From NCBI RefSeq assembly GCF_000696095.1, contig NZ_BAYX01000003.1, forward strand, positions 1 to 64,000: a stretch of 64,000 bases of DNA, given 5' to 3'. Positions 26,055-35,892 of the stretch are shown here, in pieces; the stretch's first letter is position 1, and every line of letters begins with the position of its first letter. The notes beneath the pieces are model-generated. The model was not told the origin of the DNA, searched no databases, and saw only the letters and a program-made list of their open reading frames with translations. Source of the DNA: Rhizobium rhizogenes NBRC 13257 (GTDB lineage: Bacteria; Pseudomonadota; Alphaproteobacteria; Rhizobiales; Rhizobiaceae). The position numbers were made by a program, and so were the translations under genes.

Positions 26055-27254
26055 CTAGGGTTCGAGTGCCCCGCGATCCGGTGAAACGCGAAGCATCAAC
26101 CGCATAGCAAGCAGGATCGCGCATAACGCTGTGATGACCGAGCAGCCCAACCACAATGATGATGCGCTGAAATGCACGTAGATGAACGTGCCGATGGCCG
26201 GTGCCACAATGCCGGCCGCGGCTTGAGCCGTGCGGTAGAAACTCATATAGGCGCCGCTTTTGCCGCCGCTGCGCGCGGCTTGTCCCATCACCATGGCCAT
26301 GATGGCGGGATAGAACATCAGCTGTCCGGCCGTCAGCAGCAGGTAGAGAGTGACCAGAGCGGTCACGCTCCCGCCGAGAGGCAATGCCCCGAAACTGACG
26401 GCAACGATCATCATCCCGATGAGCACCACGGTCATGTGGTTTTTCGATTTGGCCCAACGGCTCACCGGCAGTATGGCGGCTGCGAAAACGAAATGCCCCA
26501 ATGTCAGCAGGTTTCCGTATTCCTCCGGCGTCATGCCGTAATAGGAGGTGACGAAAAGGGGCAGGGTGGAAGAGGTCTGGCGCCCCACCATGTCGAGCAC
26601 GCAGGCCGCCAGGCACAGAAGAAGGAACTCCATATTTCTATAGGGCAATCCCGCAGGCTTCGATGTATCCGCCTTTACCGCGGGAGCGGCATGACGCGGT
26701 ACCGATCTGTCCAGGAAAACAAGAACGGCAATCGCCGCGACGGCAGACGTAAGGCCATCGATGAAGAATATCAGGCTTGGTTGACGCGCATATAAATGTC
26801 CCGCCATCGCCGCGGCCATGCCGGCGCCGACATTGATCGCCACGACATAGATCGCATAGGCTTGCGAGCGCTCGTCTTCCGGGCACAGGCGAACCACGCA
26901 GGCATCATAGGCCGGCCGAAATGCACCATTTGCAAATGCCATGATCGCGACAGCGGCACCGATCGACATGCTGTCGCCGAGGGCAGGGATGAGAAACAGG
27001 GTGGCGGCGCTGGCAAGAAAGCTCAGAATCAGGACGTTTTCCGAGCCTATCCGATCGCTGGCATGACCTCCGGCCCATGCGCCGAAAATGCTGCCGAGCC
27101 CGAAAACGGTGAGGATGATCCCCGCCGTCTCAATGGATAGACCGACGGCACTCGTCAGGTAGAGCACCAGAAATGGCGTCACCATGAAGCCGAGGAAATT
27201 CACAAAGGCGATGGCGGCCAGCAGCCATAGCTGTCGGGGGAGTTTCGGTATCAT
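26055..27254 (-). CDS. MFS transporter
   Basis: This 399-residue major facilitator has about twelve hydrophobic segments and the motif-A loop Gly-Gly-His-Ala-Ser-Asp-Arg-Ile-Gly between helices 2 and 3 (near residue 62). It resembles drug/metabolite exporters of the MdtH/YajR-like group; the substrate cannot be inferred. The frame opens at 27308, but ATG 27254 has GGAG five bases upstream and leads directly into the first helix, so I prefer it. It converges on the preceding ABC operon and is divergent from the giant repeat protein. Confidence 0.85.
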   Translation of the reverse strand: MIPKLPRQLWLLAAIAFVNFLGFMVTPFLVLYLTSAVGLSIETAGIILTVFGLGSIFGAWAGGHASDRIGSENVLILSFLASAATLFLIPALGDSMSIGAAVAIMAFANGAFRPAYDACVVRLCPEDERSQAYAIYVVAINVGAGMAAAMAGHLYARQPSLIFFIDGLTSAVAAIAVLVFLDRSVPRHAAPAVKADTSKPAGLPYRNMEFLLLCLAACVLDMVGRQTSSTLPLFVTSYYGMTPEEYGNLLTLGHFVFAAAILPVSRWAKSKNHMTVVLIGMMIVAVSFGALPLGGSVTALVTLYLLLTAGQLMFYPAIMAMVMGQAARSGGKSGAYMSFYRTAQAAAGIVAPAIGTFIYVHFSASSLWLGCSVITALCAILLAMRLMLRVSPDRGALEP

Positions 27255-27735
27255 AGTTCTCCAAGCGATGCCGCCGACACGATGGTTTAGCCGATGCGTC
27301 ATGGCCACGATCGGCAGGCTCTTCCCTTTTGATATTATGATCCGTTGAGCACAAGCAATCGCCGCCTAAGGCAGGGCGCACAATGTCGCACAGATATTAC
27401 CTTGGTCATCCTCTGATTCATGGTGAATTTGAACCTGATCAACTTTCTTTGAGGGAATGGAAATCAGCCGCCGCAATGCTGGGCTGAACGTCTTCCCGAA
27501 GCTCTCCTGCGTCCATGTCAATCGAAAACTGGCGACGCCCCACCGAGAGCGGCAGCCGCTCCAACCGCCGACAGCATATCAACCACAGGTTCGGGCAAGC
27601 CAATTTGACTATGCTGCCCTTTGCCGGACGGTGAATTTCAATACCGTTAGTTCTTTCAGAGTCTGGCCAAGCAGGCGGTGCCAGCCTTCGAGGTGCTGGA
27701 CTTTTTTGTATTACCTAACGCAAGAGTTCTCACAT
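27255..27735. other. Divergent intergenic region upstream of the giant repeat gene
   Basis: About 480 bp between the MFS gene and the repeat protein. The repeat-gene frame stays open back to 27457, but that stretch has no octads and looks random. I see no convincing promoter. The region probably holds the control elements of both genes. Confidence 0.5.
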
Positions 27736-30700
27736 ATGACTTCGATCGTTTCCTCCCTGAGCACCAGTCAGATCAGGTCGCTTTCCACAGCAGCGGTTGC
27801 GGCTTGGACGACGGATGACGTGGCCTCGCTTTCCACAAAACAGATCAATGTGCTTTCGTCAGCTCAGATCGCTGCGTTGGACACGGAAGATGTCGAAGTC
27901 CTCAGTTCCCAGCAGCTAAGCGCTATTTCACAAACTGCCATCGTTGGTTTGACCATGGATCAATTGGCAGTTCTGACGGCGTCTGACATCGAAAGCTTGA
28001 GCTCGCTGCAGATCGCGGCGATCACCACCACGCAGATTAGCGCCCTGACGACGGATCAGGCGGAAGCCTTGAGTTCATCGCAAGTAGCTGCCCTTAGCTC
28101 ATCGCAAGTCGCAGCTTTAAGCGCGGCTGATATCGCCACCTTCTCGACCGGCGATATGGCGGCGATCACCAATAAGGCGGTATCAGGTCTATCCACCGCC
28201 TCTATTGCAACTCTCTCGACGGATCAGATCGCTGCGTTGAGCACGTCCAGCATTGCGAGCCTGACCACCACCCAGGTCGCAGCCCTGAGCACGGCGCAGA
28301 TTGCCGCCTTGACGACGGCCCAGGTCGCCGCTCTCAAGACGGCGCAAATCGCGGTCATGGACACGAAAGGCATCGCAGCGCTTTCCACCGCGCAGATTGC
28401 TGCTCTCAGCACTACTGCGATCGCGAGCCTGACGACCAGCCAGATCGATGTCCTGAGCACGGCGCAGGCCGAGGCCTTGTCCTCTTCGCAGGTGAAGGTG
28501 TTGAGCTCGACCCAGATTGCGGCACTGGGGACGGATGACATCGCCACCTTCTCGACCGACGATATGGCGGCGATCACCAGCAAAGCCGTAGCGGGCCTTG
28601 GAACGGGCCTTCTGGCAGCTCTCTCTACGGCGCAGATTGCGGCGCTGAGCACGAGCGCCATCACTGGCCTCACGACCGGTCAAGTCGTCGCTTTGAGCAC
28701 AGAGCAGATCGCTTCCCTGACGACGACCCAGCTCGGTGCCCTCAAGGCATCGCAAGTCGCGGTCATGGGTACCAACGATATCGCGGTGCTGTCCACCGCG
28801 CAGGTCGCGGCCCTCAGCAAGACCGCGATCGCCGGTCTGACGACGACCCAGATCGTTGCTTTGAGCACGGAGCAGGTTGCCGCCTTGACGACGACCCAGC
28901 TCGGTGCCCTCAAGGCATCGCAGGTCGCGGTGATGGGCACCAACGATATCGCGGCGCTGTCCACCGCACAGGTTGCAGCCCTGAGTACTTCCGGCGTTAC
29001 CGGCCTGACCACCGACCAGGTCGCTGCCCTGAGCACGGCGCAGGCCGAGGCCCTGACGACGATCCAGGTCGCGGTGCTGAGTTCGACACAGATTGCCGCG
29101 CTGGGAACGGATGATATTGCCACCTTCTCGACCGCCGACATGGCGGCGATCACCAGCAAAGCCATAGCGGGCTTGGATACAGCCGGTATCGCAGCCCTCT
29201 CGACGGATCAGATTGCCGCGCTGAGCAAGGCCGGCATTACGGGTCTGACAACCGATCAGATTGCCTCCTTGAGCACGGCGCAGGTCGAGGTATTGAAGAC
29301 GACCCAGATCGTCGTGCTGAGTTCCAAGCAGATTGCGGTTCTGGGAACGGATATTGTCTCATCCCTTTCCACAGCGCAGGTTGCGGCTCTGAGCACCGCC
29401 GGCATTACCGGCCTGACCACCGACCAGATCGCTGCCCTCAGCACGGCGCAGGCCGAGGCCTTGTCCTCCTCGCAGGTGAAGGCGCTGAGTTCGACCCAGA
29501 TTGCCGTTCTGGGAGCCGATGATATCGCCACCTTCTCGACCGCCGACATGGCGGCGATCACCAGCAAAGCCATAGCGGGCTTGAGCACGGCCGCTATCGC
29601 AACCCTCTCGACGGATCAGATCGCCGCCCTGAACACGAGCACGGTTGCAGGCCTGACGACGGCCCAGATCGCCGCCCTCTCGACGGATCAGATAAGCGCC
29701 CTGAACACGCGTATCGTCGCGGGCCTGACGACGACCCAGATCGTCGCTTTGAGCACGGCGCAGGTTGCCGCCTTGACGACGACCCAGCTCAGCGCCCTCA
29801 AGGCATCGCAAGTTGCGGTGATGGAGACGAACGATATCGCGGCGCTTTCCACCGTGCAGATTGCAGCCCTGGGCACGAGCGCGATCGCAGGCCTGACGAC
29901 GAGCCAGATCGATGCCCTGACCACGGCGCAGGCCGAGGCCCTGACGACGGCTCAGGTGAAAGTGCTGAGCTCGACCCAGATTGCGGCGCTGGGGACGGAT
30001 GATATCGCCACCTTCTCGACCGATGATATCGCGGCGATCACCAGCAAAGCCATGTCTGGTTTGAGCGCTAGCCAGATCGCAGCCTTGACGACAGGTCAGA
30101 TTGCGGTTTTGAGCACGAGCGCGATCGCGGGTCTGACGACCAGCCAGATCGCAGCCCTGACGACCGGCCAAGCGGCGGCCTTGACGACGACTCAGGTGGT
30201 AGTGCTCAGCTCAACGCAGCTTTCCGCGCTGGGAACGGATGACATCGCCACCTTCTCGACCGCCGATATCGCGGCGATCACCAGCAAAGCTATATCGGGC
30301 TTGAGCACGAGCCTTATCACAGAACTGTCCACTGCGCAGATTGCCGCCCTGAGCACGAGCGCAATCACTGGCCTGACGACCAGTCAGATCGCGACCCTGA
30401 GCAGCAGTCAGCTTGCTGCTTTGAACACCGCAAAAGTCGCGGTGCTGAGTTCCAAGCAGGTCGCCGCCCTCGGCACGAATGTTGTCGCATCCCTGTCCAC
30501 TGCACAGGTCGCCGCCCTGAGTACTTCCGGCATTACCGGCCTGACCACCGACCAGGTCGCTGCCCTGAAAACAACGCAGGTTGAGGCCCTGACGACGATC
30601 CAGGCCGCAGCGCTGAGTTCAACTCAGCTTTCCGCGCTCGGGACGGATGACATAGCGACTTTCTCGACCGCCGATATCGCGGCGATAACCGGTAAGGCCA

Positions 30701-33700
30701 TAGCGGGCCTGAGCACGGCTGTCATCGCAGCTCTTTCGACGGGGCAGATCGCAGCCCTGAGCTCCGCCGGCGTTGTCGGTCTGAGCACCGACCAGATCTC
30801 CTCGCTGAGCACGGCGCAAATTGCGGCCTTGACCACCGCTCGCGTAGGGGTGCTGCGTGCAGCGCAAGTCGCCGCCCTGGAAACGGAAGTCGTTGCATCC
30901 CTTTCCACCGCGCAGATCGCGGCCTTGAGCACGGCCGGTATCACCGGTCTGACCACCGACCAGATTGATACGCTGAGCACGGCACAGGCCGAGGCCTTGA
31001 CGACGGCTCAGGTCGCGGCGCTGAGCTCGACCCAGATCGCTGCTCTGGAGACGGATGACATCGCCACCTTCTCGACCGATGATATCGCGGCGATCAGCAG
31101 CAAAGCCATGCCGGGCCTGAGCACGGCGATCATTGCCGCTCTCTCAGCGGATCAGCTCGCGGCCCTCGGTACGACCGGCATAGCGGGCCTGACAACCACA
31201 CAGATCGACGCCCTCAGCAGCGGGCAAATTGCAACCCTGCTCACCAAGCAGATTGCCGTCCTGAGTTCAACGCAGGTCGCCGCCCTGGGCACGGATATTA
31301 TCGCATCTCTCTCCACCACGCAGATTGCGGCCCTGAGTGCGTCCGGTGTCGCAGGTCTGACCACCAGCCAGATTGCCGCCCTTAGCACCGCGCAGGCAGA
31401 GTCCCTGACAACGGCCCAGGTCGCAGTGCTGAGCTCGACCCAGATCAATGCTCTGGGCGCTGATGACATCGCGACTTTCTCGACCGCCGATATCGCGGCG
31501 ATCACCAGCAAGGCCATGTCGGGTCTGAGCACAGCCGTTATTGCGGCCCTCTCGACGGATCAGATCGCTGCCTTGAGTGCGTCCGGCGTTGCGGGTCTGA
31601 CCACCAGCCAGATCGCTGCCCTCAGCACGGCGCAAATCGCTGCCGTGACTACCGGGCGGGTTGCGGCGCTGAGCTCGACACAGATTGCGGTCCTGAGCAC
31701 AGCCGTTATCGCCGCCCTCAGCACCGCACAGGTCGCCGCGCTGAGTGCATCCGGCATTGCCGGCCTGACCACCGACCAGATCGCCGCCCTCAGCACAGCG
31801 CAGGCGGAAGCCTTGACGACGACCCAAGTCGCGGCGCTGAGCTCAACCCAGATTGCTGCTCTGGAGACAGATGATCTGGCGACCTTCTCGACCAAGGACA
31901 TCGCGGCGATCGGCTCGAGCGCCATATCGGGATTGTCCACGGCCGCTATAGCGACCCTCTCGACGGATCAAATCGCGGCCCTGAGCACGGCCGGCATTGC
32001 CGGCCTCTCGACCGAGCAGATCAATGCCCTCAGCACAGGTCAAATCGACGCCTTGCTGACCAAGCAGGTTGCGGCGTTGAGTTCGACGCAGGTCGCATCC
32101 CTGAGTACGGGCATTCTCGCCTCCCTTTCGACCGCGCAGATTGCGGCCCTGAGCGCGTCCGGCATTACCGGTCTTTCCACCAAACAAATTGGCGCTCTGA
32201 GCACGGCACAGGCCGAGGCCCTGACGACCACTCAGGTCGGAACTCTCAGTTCCAAACAGGTTGGAGCTTTGAGCGCAGAGGATATAGCGACCTTCTCGAC
32301 CAAGGATATCGCGGCCATCGGTTCAAGTGTCATTGTGGGACTAACCACTGCAGTCATAGCAAGCCTCTCGACCGCGCAGATCGCAGCCCTGAGCACGGCT
32401 GGCATTTCGGGTCTTTCGACCGCCCAGATCGTGGCTCTAAGCACCGGCCAGCTTGAAGCCTTGACCACCGCACAGATCGCGGCCCTCAATTCTACGCAGC
32501 TTGCGGCCCTGGATACGGAAGACATAGCGACCTTCTCGACCAAGGACATCGCGGCGCTTAGCTCGAGTGCCATATCGGGATTGTCTACGGCTGTTATAGC
32601 TGCCCTCTCGACGGATCAGATTGCGGCCCTGAGCACGTCCGGCGTTGCCGGACTTTCCACCAAGCAGATCGTCGCTTTGAGTACCGTTCAGGCCGAGGCT
32701 CTGACGACGATCCAGGTCGGGGCGCTCAGTTCTACGCAACTTGCGGCTCTGGATACGGACGATATCGCCACGTTCTCCACCGCCGATATCGCGGCGATCG
32801 GCTCAAGCGCCGTATCGGGATTGTCCACGGCTGTCATAGCTGCTCTCTCGACCGGGCAGATCGCGGCCTTGAGCACGTCCGGCGTTGCCGGACTTTCCAC
32901 CAAACAGATTGCCGCCCTGAACACCAGCCAGGTCGACGCCTTGCTGACCAAGCAGGTTGCGGTACTTGGTTCGACGCAGGTCGCCGCCCTGAACACAGCT
33001 GTTGTCGCGACCCTCTCGACTGCGCAGGTTGCCGCGCTCAGCACGTCCGGTATTGCGGGCCTGACCACCGCGCAGATCGCTACTCTGGGCACAGGTCAGG
33101 CCGCGACCCTATCGACGGCCCAGATCGGCGCGCTTGGTTCCAAGCAGGTTGCTGCTTTGACGACGGCCGACATCGCAGCCCTCTCGACCATGCAGATCGC
33201 GGCCCTGAGCACGGTTGGTATTGCGGGCCTGAGCGCGACGCAGATTGCCGCCTTGAGCACCGACCAGGCCGAGGCCCTGACGACGACGCAGGTTGCGGTG
33301 CTGAGCTCGACCCAGGTTGCCGCCCTGGGAGCGGACCAACTCGAGACCTTCTCGACCGCCGACATTGCGGCGATCAGCTCGAGCGCCATAACGGGATTGT
33401 CCACGGATACGCTGGCGGCGTTTTCGACGGCGCAGATCGCGGCATTGGGCACGGCTGGCATTGCAGGCCTTTCCGCCACACAGATCGCGGTTCTCAGCAC
33501 CGGCCAGCTTGAAGCCTTGACGACCGTCCAGGTCGGCGCGCTTGGTTCCAAGCAGATTGCCGCCTTGACGACCGTCGACATCGCAGCCCTCTCGACCACA
33601 CAGATCGCAGCCCTGAGCACAGCCGGCATTGCAGGTCTGACCACCGAGCAGATTGCCGCCTTGAGCACCGACCAGGCTGAGGCCTTGACGACGCCTCAGG

Positions 33701-35610
33701 TCGCGGTGCTGAGCTCGACCCAGATTGCGGCCCTGGGGACCGACGATCTCGAGACCTTCTCGACCGCCGACATCGCGGCGATCAGTTCGAGTGCCATACA
33801 GGGACTGACGACGGGCACCATAGCAGCGCTTTCGACGGACCAGATCGAGGTATTGGGAACGGCCGGCATCGCGGGCCTGACCACTGACCAGATTGCCGCC
33901 TTGAGCACCGGCCAGCTCGAAGCCTTGACGACTGCCCAGATCGGCGCGCTTGGTTCCAAGCAGATTGCCGTCCTAAGTACCGTCGGCATTGCGGGCCTGT
34001 CGACGGCGCAGATCGCGGCCCTGAGCACGGCCGGCATCGCGGGTCTGACCACCGACCAGATTGCGGCCTTGAGCACCAATCAGGCCGAGGCCCTGACACC
34101 GACCCAGGTCGGCGCGCTCAGTTCCAAGCAGATTGTGGCCCTTGGGGCAGACGATCTTGACACTTTCTCAACCGCCGATATCGCGGCGATCAGTTCGACT
34201 GCCATATCGGGATTGTCCACGGAGACAATAGCGGGTCTATCGACCTTGCAGATTGCTGCCCTGGGAACGGCCGGCATTGCAGGTCTCACCACTGCGCAGA
34301 TCGCCGTATTGAGCTCCGACCAGATCGACGCCTTGACGACGGCGCAGATCGGCGCGCTTGGTTCCAAGCAGATTGCCGTCCTGACGACGGCCGAGGTCGT
34401 TGCGTTTTCGACCGCCGATATCGCAGCCATCAGTTCGAGCGCCATATCGGGGCTGTCCACAGCCATTATAGCGGCTCTATCGACTGTGCAGATTGCCGCC
34501 CTGAGCACGGCCGGCATCACGGGCCTCACCACTGCGCAGATCGCCGCCCTGAATACCGACAAGGTCGAGGCGCTGACGACGGCGCAGATCGGTGCGCTCA
34601 GTTCCAAGCAGGTTGCCGCCCTGAGCGCCGCCGATATCGCGGCCCTCTCGACGGCGCAGGTTGCAGCCTTGAGCACGGCTGGCGTCGCTGGCCTCAGCAG
34701 CGCTCAGGTCGGTGCCCTGAGCGTCGAGCAGGTTGAAGCTCTTTCCACCACCCAGATTGCCGCCTTGACGTCGACTGGCGTCGCGGGCCTGACCACGGCT
34801 GACCTGGCAACCTTCTCGGCCGCCGATATTGCCGCGATCAGCTCAAGTGCCATAGAGGGATTGTCCACGGACTTCATCGCGTCGTTTTCCACGGCTGAAA
34901 TCGCCGCCCTGGGTACGGCAAGTGTCGCAGGCCTCAGCAGCGCTCAGGTCAAGGCGTTGAGTATCGATCAGATCGAAGCGCTTTCCACCACGCAGATTGC
35001 CGCGCTGAGTTCTTCGGGCGCCGCAGGCCTGACAACGGAAGATCTGGGAACCTTCTCGACCGACGAACTCGTTGCCATCAGCTCGAATGCGATACCGGGA
35101 TTGTCCACGGACTTTATCGTTGCCCTCTCGACCGCGCAGATCGCTATTTTGACGACGAGCCAAGTCGCTTCGCTGAGTTACAGCCAGGTGGCGGCCATGA
35201 GCACCGACCAGATCGTGGCCCTGTCCACGACGCAGGTCAATGCCCTGAACGCATTGCAGCTCGCCGCACTGGATACGGACGACATCGCGCTGTTTTCGAC
35301 CGATTTCATCGTCGCCTTGAATTCCAGCGCGATTGCCGGATTGAGCACGAGAGTGATTGCCTCCCTGACGACAGAGCAGGCCGAGGCTTTAACCCCGAGC
35401 CAGGTCGCCGGGCTGACTTCGGCACAGGTTGCGGCATTGAGTACCCAGGAGCTGGCAACCTTCTCGACCGCCGATATCGCGTCGTTCAGCTCAACCGGTT
35501 TAGCGGGATTGTCGACACAGGACATTGCGAGCCTGTCGAGTGCGCAATTGGGTGCTCTCATGAAATCGCAGATGGGATATCTGAGTTCCGACCAGATTGC
35601 GGCTGTCATT
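27736..35610 (+). repeat. 24-bp coding tandem repeat, 328 units, with larger modules
   Basis: The 24-bp (8-codon) unit runs without a break over about 7.9 kb. Larger modules are visible. Octads ending in Thr-Phe, followed by Met- or Ile-Ala-Ala-Ile and Ala-Gly-Leu octads, mark units at octads 17, 34, 58 and 75 of the first part. The spacings are 17, 24 and 17 octads, and the 24 equals 17 plus a duplicated 7-octad (168-bp) block. Confidence 0.9.
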
Positions 35611-35631
35611 TCGGTTTATGTGGGCGCCTGA
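27736..35631 (+). CDS. Giant Ser/Thr-rich octapeptide-repeat protein (2631 aa)
   Basis: The whole protein is a tandem array of octapeptides of the form [S/T][S/T/A]-x-[Q/D/A]-[I/V]-[A]-[A/x]-[L/F/I], for example STAQIAAL and GTDDIATF. From ATG 27736 the first eight residues are already an octad, and 2631 equals 8 x 328 + 7, so the register is kept from the first residue to a 7-residue tail. That also supports this start over the upstream open frame; the RBS is weak. There is no signal peptide, membrane segment, RTX nonapeptide or catalytic motif. A large secreted or surface structural protein is likely, by a signal-less route. Two genes for glycan transfer follow on the same strand. I do not recognise a named family. 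Confidence 0.85.
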   Translation: MTSIVSSLSTSQIRSLSTAAVAAWTTDDVASLSTKQINVLSSAQIAALDTEDVEVLSSQQLSAISQTAIVGLTMDQLAVLTASDIESLSSLQIAAITTTQISALTTDQAEALSSSQVAALSSSQVAALSAADIATFSTGDMAAITNKAVSGLSTASIATLSTDQIAALSTSSIASLTTTQVAALSTAQIAALTTAQVAALKTAQIAVMDTKGIAALSTAQIAALSTTAIASLTTSQIDVLSTAQAEALSSSQVKVLSSTQIAALGTDDIATFSTDDMAAITSKAVAGLGTGLLAALSTAQIAALSTSAITGLTTGQVVALSTEQIASLTTTQLGALKASQVAVMGTNDIAVLSTAQVAALSKTAIAGLTTTQIVALSTEQVAALTTTQLGALKASQVAVMGTNDIAALSTAQVAALSTSGVTGLTTDQVAALSTAQAEALTTIQVAVLSSTQIAALGTDDIATFSTADMAAITSKAIAGLDTAGIAALSTDQIAALSKAGITGLTTDQIASLSTAQVEVLKTTQIVVLSSKQIAVLGTDIVSSLSTAQVAALSTAGITGLTTDQIAALSTAQAEALSSSQVKALSSTQIAVLGADDIATFSTADMAAITSKAIAGLSTAAIATLSTDQIAALNTSTVAGLTTAQIAALSTDQISALNTRIVAGLTTTQIVALSTAQVAALTTTQLSALKASQVAVMETNDIAALSTVQIAALGTSAIAGLTTSQIDALTTAQAEALTTAQVKVLSSTQIAALGTDDIATFSTDDIAAITSKAMSGLSASQIAALTTGQIAVLSTSAIAGLTTSQIAALTTGQAAALTTTQVVVLSSTQLSALGTDDIATFSTADIAAITSKAISGLSTSLITELSTAQIAALSTSAITGLTTSQIATLSSSQLAALNTAKVAVLSSKQVAALGTNVVASLSTAQVAALSTSGITGLTTDQVAALKTTQVEALTTIQAAALSSTQLSALGTDDIATFSTADIAAITGKAIAGLSTAVIAALSTGQIAALSSAGVVGLSTDQISSLSTAQIAALTTARVGVLRAAQVAALETEVVASLSTAQIAALSTAGITGLTTDQIDTLSTAQAEALTTAQVAALSSTQIAALETDDIATFSTDDIAAISSKAMPGLSTAIIAALSADQLAALGTTGIAGLTTTQIDALSSGQIATLLTKQIAVLSSTQVAALGTDIIASLSTTQIAALSASGVAGLTTSQIAALSTAQAESLTTAQVAVLSSTQINALGADDIATFSTADIAAITSKAMSGLSTAVIAALSTDQIAALSASGVAGLTTSQIAALSTAQIAAVTTGRVAALSSTQIAVLSTAVIAALSTAQVAALSASGIAGLTTDQIAALSTAQAEALTTTQVAALSSTQIAALETDDLATFSTKDIAAIGSSAISGLSTAAIATLSTDQIAALSTAGIAGLSTEQINALSTGQIDALLTKQVAALSSTQVASLSTGILASLSTAQIAALSASGITGLSTKQIGALSTAQAEALTTTQVGTLSSKQVGALSAEDIATFSTKDIAAIGSSVIVGLTTAVIASLSTAQIAALSTAGISGLSTAQIVALSTGQLEALTTAQIAALNSTQLAALDTEDIATFSTKDIAALSSSAISGLSTAVIAALSTDQIAALSTSGVAGLSTKQIVALSTVQAEALTTIQVGALSSTQLAALDTDDIATFSTADIAAIGSSAVSGLSTAVIAALSTGQIAALSTSGVAGLSTKQIAALNTSQVDALLTKQVAVLGSTQVAALNTAVVATLSTAQVAALSTSGIAGLTTAQIATLGTGQAATLSTAQIGALGSKQVAALTTADIAALSTMQIAALSTVGIAGLSATQIAALSTDQAEALTTTQVAVLSSTQVAALGADQLETFSTADIAAISSSAITGLSTDTLAAFSTAQIAALGTAGIAGLSATQIAVLSTGQLEALTTVQVGALGSKQIAALTTVDIAALSTTQIAALSTAGIAGLTTEQIAALSTDQAEALTTPQVAVLSSTQIAALGTDDLETFSTADIAAISSSAIQGLTTGTIAALSTDQIEVLGTAGIAGLTTDQIAALSTGQLEALTTAQIGALGSKQIAVLSTVGIAGLSTAQIAALSTAGIAGLTTDQIAALSTNQAEALTPTQVGALSSKQIVALGADDLDTFSTADIAAISSTAISGLSTETIAGLSTLQIAALGTAGIAGLTTAQIAVLSSDQIDALTTAQIGALGSKQIAVLTTAEVVAFSTADIAAISSSAISGLSTAIIAALSTVQIAALSTAGITGLTTAQIAALNTDKVEALTTAQIGALSSKQVAALSAADIAALSTAQVAALSTAGVAGLSSAQVGALSVEQVEALSTTQIAALTSTGVAGLTTADLATFSAADIAAISSSAIEGLSTDFIASFSTAEIAALGTASVAGLSSAQVKALSIDQIEALSTTQIAALSSSGAAGLTTEDLGTFSTDELVAISSNAIPGLSTDFIVALSTAQIAILTTSQVASLSYSQVAAMSTDQIVALSTTQVNALNALQLAALDTDDIALFSTDFIVALNSSAIAGLSTRVIASLTTEQAEALTPSQVAGLTSAQVAALSTQELATFSTADIASFSSTGLAGLSTQDIASLSSAQLGALMKSQMGYLSSDQIAAVISVYVGA

Positions 35632-35669
35632 TCTCCGCATCTGAGCAATTGCGGTCTCAACGAAGCCGG

Positions 35670-35699
35670 ACGGCGTCTCCGAAACGAAGAGGGCGCCGT
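35670..35699 (+). terminator. Possible hairpin after the repeat gene
   Basis: ACGGCG (35670-35675) pairs with CGCCGT near 35694-35699, extended by CTC/GAG across a small internal loop, and is followed by only TTTGAC. It could partly terminate transcription between the repeat gene and the glycosyltransferase, or be insignificant. Confidence 0.3.
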
Positions 35700-35892
35700 T
35701 TGACGTTGATCCGGGATGCGCAGTTTTCCCGGCATCATCCCAGGCCGGACGAAATCTGTTGATGGCCGGTAGGCCCCGGCCGATTTCAACGGGCGGCGCG
35801 TGACATGCTTAGAGCAAGCTAGCAGAGTTAATAACTGTGCGGCCATTTCGCAAATGGCTGCAACGCCGGCCGTTAAATCGTGGGATGTGTCC

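Noticed and set aside
27457..27735. 93-codon N-terminal extension of the repeat protein
   Set aside because: The extension lacks octads, while the array starts exactly in register at ATG 27736.
28189..35609. Many long open frames on the minus strand across the repeat gene (for example 29359-30171 and 33096-33668)
   Set aside because: They mirror the 24-bp coding repeat: a repeat period divisible by three keeps shadow frames open. They lack RBS and have low-complexity, Arg/Asp- or Val/Ala-rich products.
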